DNA of 64,000 nt from Erysipelotrichaceae bacterium (GCA_017445225.1 JAFSUN010000010.1:1-64000); one strand, 5' to 3'. Positions 45,691 through 55,520 are shown, counted from the first letter of the stretch. Made by a program: numbers and translations. The notes: generated from the sequence alone by a model not told the origin.

Positions 45691-46733
45691 ATCATCGCCT
45701 TTCTTTCGCTGATGGTTATTCTCCTGTCACAATGGATCCGGATGGCCTCCAGATGGCCGCTGATGCACAGCCAGCCGACACCGCTGATGCAGACATCGCG
45801 CTTGCCGCAGCCGCCCTTGAAGGAGGTTATTCTGAACTGGGAGAGTTTCCTGGCGGTCACCGGGGCAAACAGTTCACCGAAGTGCTCCTGCCACAGCCGG
45901 TCGCCATTTTCCAGTTTTCCCCTTTCCAAGGGACAGAGATTCGATATGTAGGCTACCAGGGAGACCTGACGGCAGCCGACCAGATCGATCCGGGCAATAC
46001 CGCCCAGAGCCAGGGTCTGATCTCCTGACAGCTGATAGATCCGCGGCCTGATCCTGGCGATCGGCAGGATCTTCTTCAATCCCCCGGTCGTCAGATAGCT
46101 CTGCGCGCTGCCATCCGCCACCAGTCCGACCGTATCGACAATGGTTCCATACTGACTGGGGAGATAGTTGAGGCTCAGCGTGGTGCTGGGATGACGGTTG
46201 ACCGTCAGTTTCTTTTCTTCCAGCAGATCGTTGATCACGGTGCTCTTGCCGACGTTGGCAATGCCGGCCATGATCAGATCTTCATCCTGATGCTGGTGGG
46301 CGGTCAGGGCGAATCTCTCGCGGAAACCGTCGTCAAAACCGCGGAACAGCATTTCCAGGCATCTGAGGTGTTTCTGTTTCAGCTGTCCGGTTATATAATC
46401 CCTGATCTTGTCCTCGCTGACCCCTTCCGGCAGCAGATCGCACTTGTTGACGATGAGGACAAAGTCCCGTTTCTGAAAGAACGGAACGAAATCAGAATTG
46501 AATGAAGTTGCCAGATCGATGACGTCGACGATCCAGAAGAAACAGCCTTTCAGCTGCTCAAGCATCTTCAGATCCGTCATCGGTTCGATCCGGGTTTCCT
46601 TATGGGAATCGTAGTGGATCATCCGGAAACAGCGCTGGCAGTATTCCATGCCGCTTCTGACGACATAGCCTTCGCCCAGCGGATCTTCCATCTGCAGGAT
46701 GGCTCCGCAGCCCTTGCACTTGACGGTTTCCAT
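45687..46733 (-). CDS. yqeH: Ribosome biogenesis GTPase YqeH
   Basis: Circularly permuted GTPase for 30S assembly. The 348-residue protein has an N-terminal zinc finger (C5-K-G-C ... C-Q-R-C), then G4 NKCDLL before G1 A-N-V-G-K-S-T and G3 D-T-V-G-L, the permuted order. The C-terminal domain follows. Somewhat shorter than Bacillus YqeH. Co-transcribed with yhbY. Confidence 0.94.
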   Translation of the reverse strand: METVKCKGCGAILQMEDPLGEGYVVRSGMEYCQRCFRMIHYDSHKETRIEPMTDLKMLEQLKGCFFWIVDVIDLATSFNSDFVPFFQKRDFVLIVNKCDLLPEGVSEDKIRDYITGQLKQKHLRCLEMLFRGFDDGFRERFALTAHQHQDEDLIMAGIANVGKSTVINDLLEEKKLTVNRHPSTTLSLNYLPSQYGTIVDTVGLVADGSAQSYLTTGGLKKILPIARIRPRIYQLSGDQTLALGGIARIDLVGCRQVSLVAYISNLCPLERGKLENGDRLWQEHFGELFAPVTARKLSQFRITSFKGGCGKRDVCISGVGWLCISGHLEAIRIHCDRRITISERKAMI

Positions 46734-46734
46734 C

Positions 46735-48162
46735 TTATCCGAAGAACTTGATGAAGAGGATGTACATGCCTAACAGGATCAGGCCGACGAACAGGACGAC
46801 GATGATCTTGTTCAGGATGTCGGAGAGCCGTTCCGCCTTGGATTCTCTTTCGTAATGACGCTTGTAATCTTCTTCGCCGACTTCCGTATCGTCACTCACC
46901 GTCTGGATCTTCTGGGTGATCTTGAACTGCGGCATGCCGGTCTCATCGATGTATGATACCTTGGACTGGTTGATGTAGGTCTGCTGCGTACTGGTCAGAT
47001 CAAAGCCGTTGTCCATCGATTCACTGATGGCGCTCTTCTCCTGGGGCCGCAGGATCTCTTCTTCCGGCTCCGGTTCGGCTTCCATTTCCAGCAGTTCGCC
47101 GAAATCGTCAACGACAGCCATTTCATTGGTGAAGGTCTCCATGGTGCTGATCTTTTCACTCAGATCGGCAGCCTTGGTCTCTTCCTCCTTAACGGTCTCC
47201 ATTTCCACGGTCGGGATGGAAATCTTCAGGTCTTCGACCTTCTGGTCGACATCATAGTTATTCTCATCCTTGAAGGGATTGTTGAACGGCACGGTATTGA
47301 TCACGGCCGTGGTATCATCGACATAATCTTCGCCCAGACCCAGGACATCCGAACTGACGGAACGGGATGACAGGTCGAGCTGCTGCTGCATGTAGCTGAA
47401 GGTATCGCCGCTGGCTTCCTTCTTTTCCATCGCCGGTTCTCTGTCCATCGCTTCGGAAAGATCGGAGAGAACATTCATGTTGATGGTCTCATCCAGATAG
47501 CTGGAGGCAACCTCATCACCGGAGACGGTCGGAACTTCAAAGGTATCGGAGATGACGATGTCGTCTTCCTTATTGTCATCCTCTTCCTCTTCTTCAGCTT
47601 CCCGGATCTCCTCATCAGCCTGCTCGATGATCTCTTCGTCATCTTCGACAACCGGATTATCCCGGGTGAATTCGGTTTCCAGAACGAAGTCATCGTCGGT
47701 TTCCGGGGTTTCCTCGGCTTCCAGCGCGGTCTCCAGTTCCTCGGTATGACGGTCCGGCCAATCCGGTTCCTGAATTACGAAGGAGTCCAGATTCTCGCGC
47801 TTATCATCATCGTCATCATCGAGAACGGCGATGAAGGAGGCCGTTTTCTCACCGGGTCCCACCTTGCTCAGAGCGGCAGCCGGCTTTTCCTCTTCCCTGG
47901 CCGGTTCTTCAACGGAAACTTCCTTTACCGGAACATAGGCCTCGGCCTTCTCGGCCGGTTTGGCCGTCTTGCGGCCACCGGACAGTACCAGTACCGCGCC
48001 GGCGATCAGGGAAGCAATGGCTCCGCCGATGCCCAGATACAGCTGGGTCAGGATGCTCTTGAAGGCTGCGATCTTATAGAAATAGGTCAGAAAACCGAAA
48101 GCGCTGACGACGCTCAGCAGATACACGAGTATCAGCAGTAATATCCTGTTCAGAGTCTTCAT
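46735..48162 (-). CDS. Acidic, largely disordered membrane protein, unknown
   Basis: 475 residues. Two hydrophobic helices at the N-terminus (about 7-30 and 38-62), then about 370 residues very rich in E and D with low complexity (for example runs of D in 110-120 and of E/D near 190), then a single helix at the C-terminus (about 450-470) after a K/R/E-rich segment. Such an architecture suggests that a long acidic linker is held between membrane anchors. No family recognised. It starts 3 bases after the parC stop and ends 1 base before yqeH, so it is in the same unit. Opposite-strand serine-rich frames are shadows. Confidence 0.8.
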   Translation of the reverse strand: MKTLNRILLLILVYLLSVVSAFGFLTYFYKIAAFKSILTQLYLGIGGAIASLIAGAVLVLSGGRKTAKPAEKAEAYVPVKEVSVEEPAREEEKPAAALSKVGPGEKTASFIAVLDDDDDDKRENLDSFVIQEPDWPDRHTEELETALEAEETPETDDDFVLETEFTRDNPVVEDDEEIIEQADEEIREAEEEEEDDNKEDDIVISDTFEVPTVSGDEVASSYLDETINMNVLSDLSEAMDREPAMEKKEASGDTFSYMQQQLDLSSRSVSSDVLGLGEDYVDDTTAVINTVPFNNPFKDENNYDVDQKVEDLKISIPTVEMETVKEEETKAADLSEKISTMETFTNEMAVVDDFGELLEMEAEPEPEEEILRPQEKSAISESMDNGFDLTSTQQTYINQSKVSYIDETGMPQFKITQKIQTVSDDTEVGEEDYKRHYERESKAERLSDILNKIIVVLFVGLILLGMYILFIKFFG

Positions 48163-48165
48163 CCT

Positions 48166-50646
48166 TTAAACCTCCAATTGAATTTCTTCAAAACTTTTAA
48201 CGGGCTTATCCTGAGGAATGTCCACGATCCGGGCTTCCTCTATCCCATTTATATGATACCAGTTTTTCAGGGTTAATGAATTGGAAAAACGTGCTTCCTT
48301 GTTCATTAACGCGATGTCCTTGGCCTTGGTTTCCACCAGGCCTTCATCCGAGATCAGATTCAGGCTGTCATTGAGCCCCAGAGCCAGGGAAATGGTGATC
48401 TTATGCGGGTTGGTCTTGTTCTTCTTGGCAATCAGAATGCCCTTGGTAGCCCTTCTGGTGACGTCCAGATCGTTGATCTTCAGGCGCTTGGAACCGCCCT
48501 TTTCGGTCAGATAGACCATCTCGGACTGGCCGGAGATGATGGCCATGGCTCCCAGCTGATCCTTTTCGGTCAGCTTGACGGCCTTGACGCCCTTGGCCCT
48601 GACACCGGTTTCGGGGATCTCTTCCAGGGCATACCTGAGAGCATAGCCGTCATTGGTCACCAGGGCGACGTCGTCGTTCTGATAAGCCAGGGAGGCGGCG
48701 ATGATGCGGTCTCCGTCATCCAGCTTCATGGCCAGTGAGGAGCGGCTGTTGCGCTGCAGCTGCCATTGCGGCAGCAGGCTGCGCTTGATCATGCCGCCGG
48801 CGGAAGCGTGGACGATCCAGCAGTAGGAATTGAAGTCCTTGACCATCACTCCGGAGACGAACTTCTCGGAGTTGTTGATCTTGACGATGCTGGAGATGTG
48901 CTGGCCGATGTCCTTCCACTTGGCTTCATTGATCTGATAGACCGGAATGGAAACGTACTCACCGCTTTCAGCAAAGGCCAGCAGCGTATCGACGGTATCA
49001 CACTCACACCAGCCGACCAGCTGATCGTCTTCCTTCAGACCGGTAATGGTATTGGGCGAAGCATTGTAGGAGCGCATTGAGACTCTCTTGATGTAGCCGT
49101 CGTGGCTCAGGGTGATGACCACGTGCTCATTGGCGATCATCGCCTTCTTCTCGATGGTCAGATCGGATATCTGATGCTCGATGTCGGTCAGGCGGTCCTT
49201 GCCGAACTTGTCAGCGATGCCCTCAAGCTCCCGGCACATCACTTCATTGAGCTTCTTCTCATTCTCAATGATCTCCTTGAGTTCCTTCAGTTCCTGAACC
49301 AGCCGGGCAAATTCTTCCTTCAGCTGGAAGACGTCGGTATTGGTCAGGCGGTAGAGCCGCAGGGTCACGATGGCCTCAGCCTGCGGTTCCGTGAACTCAT
49401 ACTTGTCCATCAGCCGGCGCTTGGCATCACCCTTGTCCTTGGAGTGGCGGATGATCTTGATGATCTCATCGAGGATGCTGACGGCCTTGATCAGGCCTTC
49501 CAGGATGTGGCATCTTTCGATCCGCTTGTTGAACTCGTAGTGGCTGCGGGCGATGATGACTTCCTTGCGGAAACCGATGTAGGCATCCAGGGATTCCAGC
49601 AATCCCAATAACATCGGACGCTGATTGACGATGGATACCATGTTGTAGTTATAGTAGACCTGCAGATCGGTATTCTTGTACAGGTAATTCAGGATGTTCT
49701 GGGCATCGACTTCGTTCTTGATGTCCACGACGACCCTTAAGCCGTTGCGGTCGCTCTCATCCCGGACATCGAGAATGCCGTCGATGTCCTTGTTGAAGCG
49801 GATCTCATCGATCTTCTTGACCATGTTGACCTTGATCACTTCATAGGGTATTTCGGTGATGATGATCTGCTGGTTGGTCTTGTTCTTTTCAATTGCGGCC
49901 CGGCCTCTGACCACGATGCGGCCCTTACCGCTGGTGAAGGCTTCCCGGATCCCTTCAATTCCCTGAACGATGCCGCCGGTCGGGAAATCAGGTCCCCTGA
50001 CGATCTGCATCATCTCATCGAGGGTGCAGTTGGGATGATTGACCCGGTAGACGGTACCGTCGATGATCTCCTTCAGGTTGTGAGGCGGGATGTTGGTGGC
50101 GTAGCCGGCCGCAATGCCGGTTGCTCCGTTGACCAGCAGGTTCGGGAACATCGCCGGTAAGACGGTCGGTTCGTTCTCCGAGTCATCAAAGTTGGGAGCC
50201 CAGCTGACGGTATCCTTGTCGATGTCCTCCAGCATGGTCTCGCTGATTGGGGCCAGTCGGGCTTCGGTATAACGCATGGCTGCCGGCGGATCATCGTCGA
50301 TGGAGCCGTTATTGCCGTGCATGGTGACCAGCGGATGGTTGATCTTCCACTGCTGAGATAATCTGACCATCGCTTCGTAAACGGAACTGTCGCCATGGGG
50401 ATGGTAGTTGCCGATGACGTTGCCTACCGTCTTGGCGCTCTTTCTGAAGGCCTTGTCGGAGGTGTTGCCGTCCTTGTTCATGGCATACAGGATCCTTCTC
50501 TGGACCGGTTTCAGGCCATCTCTGGCATCCGGCAGGGCACGGTCCTGAATGATGTACTTGGCATAATCACCGTATCTCTCCGAGATCAGGTCATCCAGGG
50601 GAGCCTTGACAACGGTTGATTCCTTTACAGGTTCATTTTTCTTCAT
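48166..50646 (-). CDS. parC: DNA topoisomerase IV subunit A
   Basis: Cleaves and rejoins DNA for decatenation. The 826-residue subunit starts the winged helix/tower domain with R-A-L-P-D-A-R-D-G-L-K-P-V-Q-R-R, carries the catalytic Tyr in A-A-M-R-Y-T-E-A-R-L (about residue 123), and has a beta-pinwheel C-terminus with D-G-Y-x-x-x-x-x-x-x repeats. Adjacency to parE (3-base gap) and lack of the GyrA box support ParC rather than GyrA. Confidence 0.95.
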   Translation of the reverse strand: MKKNEPVKESTVVKAPLDDLISERYGDYAKYIIQDRALPDARDGLKPVQRRILYAMNKDGNTSDKAFRKSAKTVGNVIGNYHPHGDSSVYEAMVRLSQQWKINHPLVTMHGNNGSIDDDPPAAMRYTEARLAPISETMLEDIDKDTVSWAPNFDDSENEPTVLPAMFPNLLVNGATGIAAGYATNIPPHNLKEIIDGTVYRVNHPNCTLDEMMQIVRGPDFPTGGIVQGIEGIREAFTSGKGRIVVRGRAAIEKNKTNQQIIITEIPYEVIKVNMVKKIDEIRFNKDIDGILDVRDESDRNGLRVVVDIKNEVDAQNILNYLYKNTDLQVYYNYNMVSIVNQRPMLLGLLESLDAYIGFRKEVIIARSHYEFNKRIERCHILEGLIKAVSILDEIIKIIRHSKDKGDAKRRLMDKYEFTEPQAEAIVTLRLYRLTNTDVFQLKEEFARLVQELKELKEIIENEKKLNEVMCRELEGIADKFGKDRLTDIEHQISDLTIEKKAMIANEHVVITLSHDGYIKRVSMRSYNASPNTITGLKEDDQLVGWCECDTVDTLLAFAESGEYVSIPVYQINEAKWKDIGQHISSIVKINNSEKFVSGVMVKDFNSYCWIVHASAGGMIKRSLLPQWQLQRNSRSSLAMKLDDGDRIIAASLAYQNDDVALVTNDGYALRYALEEIPETGVRAKGVKAVKLTEKDQLGAMAIISGQSEMVYLTEKGGSKRLKINDLDVTRRATKGILIAKKNKTNPHKITISLALGLNDSLNLISDEGLVETKAKDIALMNKEARFSNSLTLKNWYHINGIEEARIVDIPQDKPVKSFEEIQLEV

Positions 50647-50649
50647 TGG

Positions 50650-52569
50650 CTAGCCCTCCTGCAGCTGATACTTGTCTTCCAGGGTAAAGGTTACGAAGTC
50701 CTCGATCCATTCCCTTCTGATGTCAGCCTTGTCACCCATCAGGATGTTGAACTTGCGGTCGGTGGAAATGCCGTCATCGACGGAAACCTGGATCAGCGTC
50801 CGGGTCTCCGGATTCATGGTGGTATCCCACAGCTGATCGGCGTTCATTTCACCCAGGCCCTTATAGCGCTGGATCTCCACCTTGCCGTATTTCTGCCTGA
50901 TGTCTTCCAGCTCATCATCATTGTAGGCATACATGACCTCCTTGCCCTTGGTCGCCATGTAAAGCGGCGGTAAGGCCACATAGACCTTGCCGGCATCAAT
51001 GAGCGGGCGCATGTAGCGGAAGAAGAAGGTCAGCAGCAGTACCTGAATGTGGGCACCGTCGGTGTCAGCATCCGTCATGATGATGACCTTGTCGTAGTTG
51101 GAATCCTCCACGGCAAACTCATCGCCGAAACCGGCGCCGATGGTATAGATCAGGGTGCTGAGTTCTTCATTCTTCAGTATTTCGGCCTTGCTGGCCTTTT
51201 CGGTATTCAGGACCTTTCCCCTTAAGGGAAGAATGGCCTGGTATTTGGAATCGCGGCCCTGCTTGGCGCTGCCGCCGGCGGAATCGCCCTCGACCAGGAA
51301 CAGTTCCTTGCGCTTGGCGTCCTTGGAATTGGCCACGGCCAGCTTGCCCGACAGTAATCGCTCCTGCTTGACCTTCTTGGTGCCGTTACGGACCTCTTCC
51401 CGGGCCTTTCTTGCCGCTTCCCTCGCCTGGTAGGCGCGGATCATCTTTCTGACCAGGGCATCAGCGGTTTCCTTGTTCTCCTGCAGCCAGAAGGACAGTT
51501 TCTCGCTGACGACATTGTCGACAATGTTGCGGGCTTCCGGGGTTCCCAGCTTGCCCTTGGTCTGGCCTTCGAACTCCAGCAGATCCTCGGTGATCGCCAG
51601 CGATACCACGGCTGTCAGACCCTCACGGATGTCGGAGCCGTCGAGATTGCTGTCTTTTTCCTTCAAAAGACCGTTATTGCGGGCGTAATCGTTGAAGGCC
51701 TTGGTAAAGGCTGATCTTAAGCCGACCACATGGGTACCGCCGTCGGTAGTCCGGACGTGGTTGACGAAGGAATAGACGTTCTCCTGAACGGTATCGACAT
51801 ACTGGAAGGCACAGTCGACGTTGATCTTCTTATTGCCGCCGGAGATGGTGACGATGTCGCTCAGTGGTTCCTTGTCCTCATGCAGATATTTGATATAGGC
51901 CATCAAGCCGTTGTCGTAGCAGAATTCATCCTTCAGACCCTGCTTCTCATCAATCAGGACCATCTTCAGCCCGTTGGTCAGGAAAGCAGCCTCCCGGACT
52001 CTTTCCTTGATGGTGGTATGGTTGTATTCGATGCGGCCGAAGATCTTCTTGTCGGCCAGGAAGCGAACCTTGGTGCCGGTCTTGGTGGTCGGGCCCAGCT
52101 TGATCAGCTTGCCGATCTTGGAACCGCCGTTTTCAAAGCGCATCTGCCAGATGAAGCCGTTATAGCAGGTGGTGACTTCCAGCCATTCGCTTAAGGCGTT
52201 GACCACGGAAGCGCCGACCCCGTGCAGACCGCCGGCCGTCTTATAGCCGGTTTCACTGGAGAACTTGGCTCCGGCATGGAGCTCGGTAAAAATGACCTGA
52301 ATGGTCGGAACGCCGGATTCGTGCCTGCCGGTCGGCATGCCTCTTCCTTCGTCCTCCACGCAGATGACGTTGTTCTTTTCTATGGTAACCCTGATGCACT
52401 TGCCGTAGCCGTTGAGGGCTTCGTCCATGGCATTGTCCATGATCTCCCACACCAGATGATGCAGGCCATGGTAATCGGTCGAGCCGATGTACATGCCCGG
52501 TCTCTTTCTGACGGCATCAAGGCCTTTAAGTATCTGAATACTTTGTTCGTTGTACTTGTTTTCAGGCAT
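50650..52569 (-). CDS. parE: DNA topoisomerase IV subunit B
   Basis: ATPase subunit of topoisomerase IV. 639 residues with GHKL motifs (EIMDNAMDEALNG, D-E-G-R-G-M-P-T, GGLHGVGASVVNAL), the transducer, and the TOPRIM domain V-E-G-D-S-A-G-G-S-A-K-Q-G-R, with D-x-D-x-D at TDADTDGAHI. Likely ParE by adjacency to parC. Starts at 52569 with GAGGAG upstream. Confidence 0.96.
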   Translation of the reverse strand: MPENKYNEQSIQILKGLDAVRKRPGMYIGSTDYHGLHHLVWEIMDNAMDEALNGYGKCIRVTIEKNNVICVEDEGRGMPTGRHESGVPTIQVIFTELHAGAKFSSETGYKTAGGLHGVGASVVNALSEWLEVTTCYNGFIWQMRFENGGSKIGKLIKLGPTTKTGTKVRFLADKKIFGRIEYNHTTIKERVREAAFLTNGLKMVLIDEKQGLKDEFCYDNGLMAYIKYLHEDKEPLSDIVTISGGNKKINVDCAFQYVDTVQENVYSFVNHVRTTDGGTHVVGLRSAFTKAFNDYARNNGLLKEKDSNLDGSDIREGLTAVVSLAITEDLLEFEGQTKGKLGTPEARNIVDNVVSEKLSFWLQENKETADALVRKMIRAYQAREAARKAREEVRNGTKKVKQERLLSGKLAVANSKDAKRKELFLVEGDSAGGSAKQGRDSKYQAILPLRGKVLNTEKASKAEILKNEELSTLIYTIGAGFGDEFAVEDSNYDKVIIMTDADTDGAHIQVLLLTFFFRYMRPLIDAGKVYVALPPLYMATKGKEVMYAYNDDELEDIRQKYGKVEIQRYKGLGEMNADQLWDTTMNPETRTLIQVSVDDGISTDRKFNILMGDKADIRREWIEDFVTFTLEDKYQLQEG

Positions 52570-52590
52570 AACAAAAAACTCCTCAAGATA

Positions 52591-52624
52591 ATTATACCAA
52601 AAATCAGAGGAAAATTCTCCTCTG
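52591..52624 (-). promoter_or_regulatory. parE promoter overlapped by a terminator-like hairpin
   Basis: TATAAT at 52591-52596 with extended TGG. Immediately upstream is a hairpin (CAGAGGA / TCCTCTG, 52605-52624) followed by a T-run that ends at the -10, occupying the -35 position. It may be a terminator for read-through from ligA, an operator for parE, or both. Confidence 0.6.
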
Positions 52625-52766
52625 ACGCATAATTAATTGGATTTTCAACTATTTTTCATCTGGCGGCAATAATATAACGGCTATCGGCAATTCAGAATAG
52701 ATTAAATCAGTATTTCACCGGGATTATATCTTGCCGATATTCCCTTTAATCTTTTGGCTTTTCCGA

Positions 52767-52796
52767 AGTAAAACCGCTTTCCAAAGCGGTTTTCTG
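52767..52796 (-). terminator. Terminator after ligA
   Basis: Palindromic AAACCGCTTT / AAAGCGGTTT separated by 2 bases, with T-runs on both sides. It lies 34 bases after the ligA stop. The surrounding 52570-52826 has no gene. Confidence 0.85.
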
Positions 52797-52826
52797 ATAA
52801 GTAACATGTAACTGTTTATTATGACA

Positions 52827-54803
52827 TCAGTTCTTTCCAAACTGATCGATGAACTGCTGTTCGGAGATCACCGGAATGCCCAGCTGGGCCGCCTTCTGAT
52901 TCTTGCCCGAGGTTGAGGTAATGTCGTTATTGATCAGGAAGCTGGTCTTGCCGGTTACCGAACCGGTGACCTTTCCGCCCTGGGATTCGATGTAGGCCTT
53001 CAGCTCATTGCGGTTTCGGAACTGGTAAACATCGCCGGTGACCACGAAGGTCAGGCCGGCACAGCCAGATCCGCTGGCCTTCTGTTCTGTTTGAGTTACT
53101 CTAACCTGCGACAAAAGCCGTTCCAGTTCCCGGAAATTATCGTCATTCTGCATCCATCTGATGAAGGAAGTGCTCTTTTCCGGCCCGATTCCGTCAATAT
53201 GGGCAAAATGATCCATTTCCCGCGTCTCTCTGGCCTTTTGGATAAGATCATTGAACTGATACGCTGACAGAAGTTTCCTGGCGACATCGACACCGCACAT
53301 CGGTATGGTCAGGGCGACCAGCAGCTTTTCGGCATCGATCTCCCGGGCTTTTTCAATGGCCGCCAGCAGGTTGGACTCACTCTTATCGCCAAAGCCTTCC
53401 AGGGCTGCGATCTCTCCCTTATGTTCATTCAGCCGGTAGATGTCGGCATTTTCCCTGATCCAGCCTTCATTGATGAAGCGGTTGAGGGTCTGTTCACTCA
53501 TGCCATCGATGTCGGCTCCCATCTTGGAGACAAAGCGGGCAAACTTGCGCAGTTTCTTGGCTGAGCAGTTGGGGTTCATACATACCAGTGATCTGGTGCC
53601 GCTGTTTTCGGATACTCTGATCTGAGTGGGGCTGCCGCAGATCGGGCAGTGCTCGGGGATGATCAGTTCCCCTTTTCTTTCGTTTACTCGTATGACCTTC
53701 GGGATGATCTTGTTGGCCTTGATAACCTCGATCTTCGTTCCCTGATCGCCGATTCCCAGTCTTTCACACTCGCTGATGTTGCACAGGGAAGCTCTCTTGA
53801 CCACCGTTCCTTCCAGATCGATCGGGGCAAAGATCGCTACCGGGGTGATGGTGGAAGCGGCACAGGACCACTCGATGTGATCAAGAACGCTTTCCCGGGA
53901 TTCATCCTGCCACTTGAAGGCATAGCCGGCATTGGTGGCGTGATGGCCGGTAACGGAACCCTGGGAGGCGTAGACGGTATCGTCATAGCAGATCACCAGG
54001 CCGTCGACCGGATAGGGATTGGCCTTGGTGGTGACCATCCTGGAGAAGCGGTCAATGCTCTTCTGAATATTAACTTCATCAGGAACGCTGATCTCTTCCC
54101 TTTCAACCGGCTTGAAGCCCAGTTCTTCCAGAAACCGCATCCTCTCTCCCCAGCTGACGATGTCCTTATCCGTGTGAACCAGGGTAAACGGTATCCATCT
54201 TAAGTGCCTTCTGGCCAGTTCGTCGACATCCTTCAGGGTAAGGGAGCCGGAAGCCAGGTTCCGGGGGTTGGCATAATCCTCATCGCTCTCCAGATTGAAT
54301 CTTTCAAAGTCCTCATAGGAGATGACGGCCTCGCCCCTGATGACCAGATGGCCCTTCTCCTCGATTTTCGGCAGGATGCCGGAAATGGCCTTGGCCAGAT
54401 GGGTGATGTTGGTACCGATGTGCCCGTCCCCTCTGGTTACGACTTTGGCCAGCCGGCCATTGTCATAGGTGACAACCAGCGTCAGGCCATCCAGCTTCCA
54501 GGACAGCCAGATCTTTCTTCCCTGCGCCCATTTGACCAGATCGCTGACCTTCTTGGTCTTGGCTAAGGAAAGCGCGGAGAACTCATGGGCCTCCTTCTGG
54601 CCGGCCACATTGTCCTCAGAGACCTTATTGGTCGGGCTGTCCGACAGAATGATCCCGGTCTCCTCTTCCAGCTTCTTAAGCCGATCGAACTTGGCGTCCC
54701 ATTCCCAGTCGGTCATCAGTTCGTTTCGGCCGTTATAATACGCATCGCTGGCCCGGTTTAGTTCTTCGACCAGCAGCTGCATTTCCCTTCTCTTATCATC
54801 CAT
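52827..54803 (-). CDS. ligA: NAD-dependent DNA ligase, divergent LigA
   Basis: A 658-residue NAD+-dependent ligase that seals nicks. The adenylation lysine is K103 in W-K-L-D-G. Further motifs are T-R-G-D-G, A-N-P-R-N-L-A-S-G-S-L, a CxxC/CxxxxC zinc finger (about 388-415), helix-hairpin-helix repeats and a C-terminal BRCT domain (about 580-658). Compared with standard LigA, the segment between the N-terminal domain and K-x-D-G is short, E before K-x-D-G is replaced by W, and some adenylation motifs are altered. It may therefore be a second, specialised LigA copy. pcrA, the usual ligA neighbour, is absent here. Confidence 0.88.
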   Translation of the reverse strand: MDDKRREMQLLVEELNRASDAYYNGRNELMTDWEWDAKFDRLKKLEEETGIILSDSPTNKVSEDNVAGQKEAHEFSALSLAKTKKVSDLVKWAQGRKIWLSWKLDGLTLVVTYDNGRLAKVVTRGDGHIGTNITHLAKAISGILPKIEEKGHLVIRGEAVISYEDFERFNLESDEDYANPRNLASGSLTLKDVDELARRHLRWIPFTLVHTDKDIVSWGERMRFLEELGFKPVEREEISVPDEVNIQKSIDRFSRMVTTKANPYPVDGLVICYDDTVYASQGSVTGHHATNAGYAFKWQDESRESVLDHIEWSCAASTITPVAIFAPIDLEGTVVKRASLCNISECERLGIGDQGTKIEVIKANKIIPKVIRVNERKGELIIPEHCPICGSPTQIRVSENSGTRSLVCMNPNCSAKKLRKFARFVSKMGADIDGMSEQTLNRFINEGWIRENADIYRLNEHKGEIAALEGFGDKSESNLLAAIEKAREIDAEKLLVALTIPMCGVDVARKLLSAYQFNDLIQKARETREMDHFAHIDGIGPEKSTSFIRWMQNDDNFRELERLLSQVRVTQTEQKASGSGCAGLTFVVTGDVYQFRNRNELKAYIESQGGKVTGSVTGKTSFLINNDITSTSGKNQKAAQLGIPVISEQQFIDQFGKN

Positions 54804-54857
54804 TAGCTTTACCTCATCATGTATATTTTAGCAGAAAACCGGCCTGATGTTTCACTG

Positions 54858-54886
54858 TTGACAACTGCCGGCCGGTAGTTTTAAAT
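54858..54886 (+). promoter_or_regulatory. Promoter of plsY
   Basis: TTGACA (54858-54863), 17-base spacer, TTAAAT (54881-54886). An inverted repeat (ACCGGCC 54838-54844 / GGCCGGT 54870-54876) spans the -35 and might be an operator. Confidence 0.7.
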
Positions 54887-54917
54887 TGTAAGGTGTTAAT
54901 GAAGGAGGTGCGTTTTC

Positions 54918-55520
54918 ATGATCAAGATCATCCTGGCCTTACTGTTCGGCTATCTGGTCGGATCGATTCCCGGAGCGCTCATCATCGGCAAGAAGTTCTA
55001 TGGCGGCAAGGACATCCGTCAGGAAGGCAGCGGCAATCTCGGCGCTACCAATGCCGGCAGAGTACTGGGAAAAAAGGCCTTCTTCCTGGTCAGCCTGCTG
55101 GATGGTGCCAAGGGCTTTCTGGCCTACTGGCTGAGCTATCAGTTCACTCCCGAATACGCCATCTACGTGGCTCTGGGACTGGTGGTGGGACATTGTTACC
55201 CGCTATTCGCGCAGTTTACCGGCGGCAAGGGCGTGGCTACCAGTGCCGGCATCTTGATGGCGATGGCTCTGTGTCAGAAGAACATCTGGCTGTTCGTAAT
55301 ACCCCTGGCTGTCATGGTGGGAATCCTGCTGACGGTCAGGATCATGTCCCTGGCCAGCATGAGCGCCTATGTGGCGGCGGCGATAACGACGTTTGTTACC
55401 GACCCCAACCCGGCGGACCGCATCGTCATCACCCTGCTGTGCCTGTTTGTCATCTGGCGCCACCGGGCCAACATTAAGAGACTGTTAAAAAAAGAAGAAC
55501 CGAAGTTCCGGATCGGATGA
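54918..55520 (+). CDS. plsY: Acyl-phosphate:glycerol-3-phosphate acyltransferase PlsY
   Basis: Membrane enzyme for the first acylation in phospholipid synthesis, using acyl-phosphate. 200 residues, about five hydrophobic segments, with the family motifs G-S-I-P-G-A-L-I-I-G-K (near residue 15), G-S-G-N-L-G-A-T-N-A-G-R (about 37-48), G-H-x-Y-P-L-F-A-Q-F-T-G-G-K-G-V-A-T-S (about 94-112), and W-R-H-R-x-N-I-x-R near the C-terminus. GGAGGTGCGTTTTC precedes the ATG. A frame overlapping it at 54893 is a shadow. Confidence 0.96.
   Translation: MIKIILALLFGYLVGSIPGALIIGKKFYGGKDIRQEGSGNLGATNAGRVLGKKAFFLVSLLDGAKGFLAYWLSYQFTPEYAIYVALGLVVGHCYPLFAQFTGGKGVATSAGILMAMALCQKNIWLFVIPLAVMVGILLTVRIMSLASMSAYVAAAITTFVTDPNPADRIVITLLCLFVIWRHRANIKRLLKKEEPKFRIG

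Noticed and set aside
47552-47749. Serine-rich plus-strand ORFs over the acidic membrane protein.
   Set aside because: They are the complement of GAx/GAT-rich acidic codons, not independent genes.
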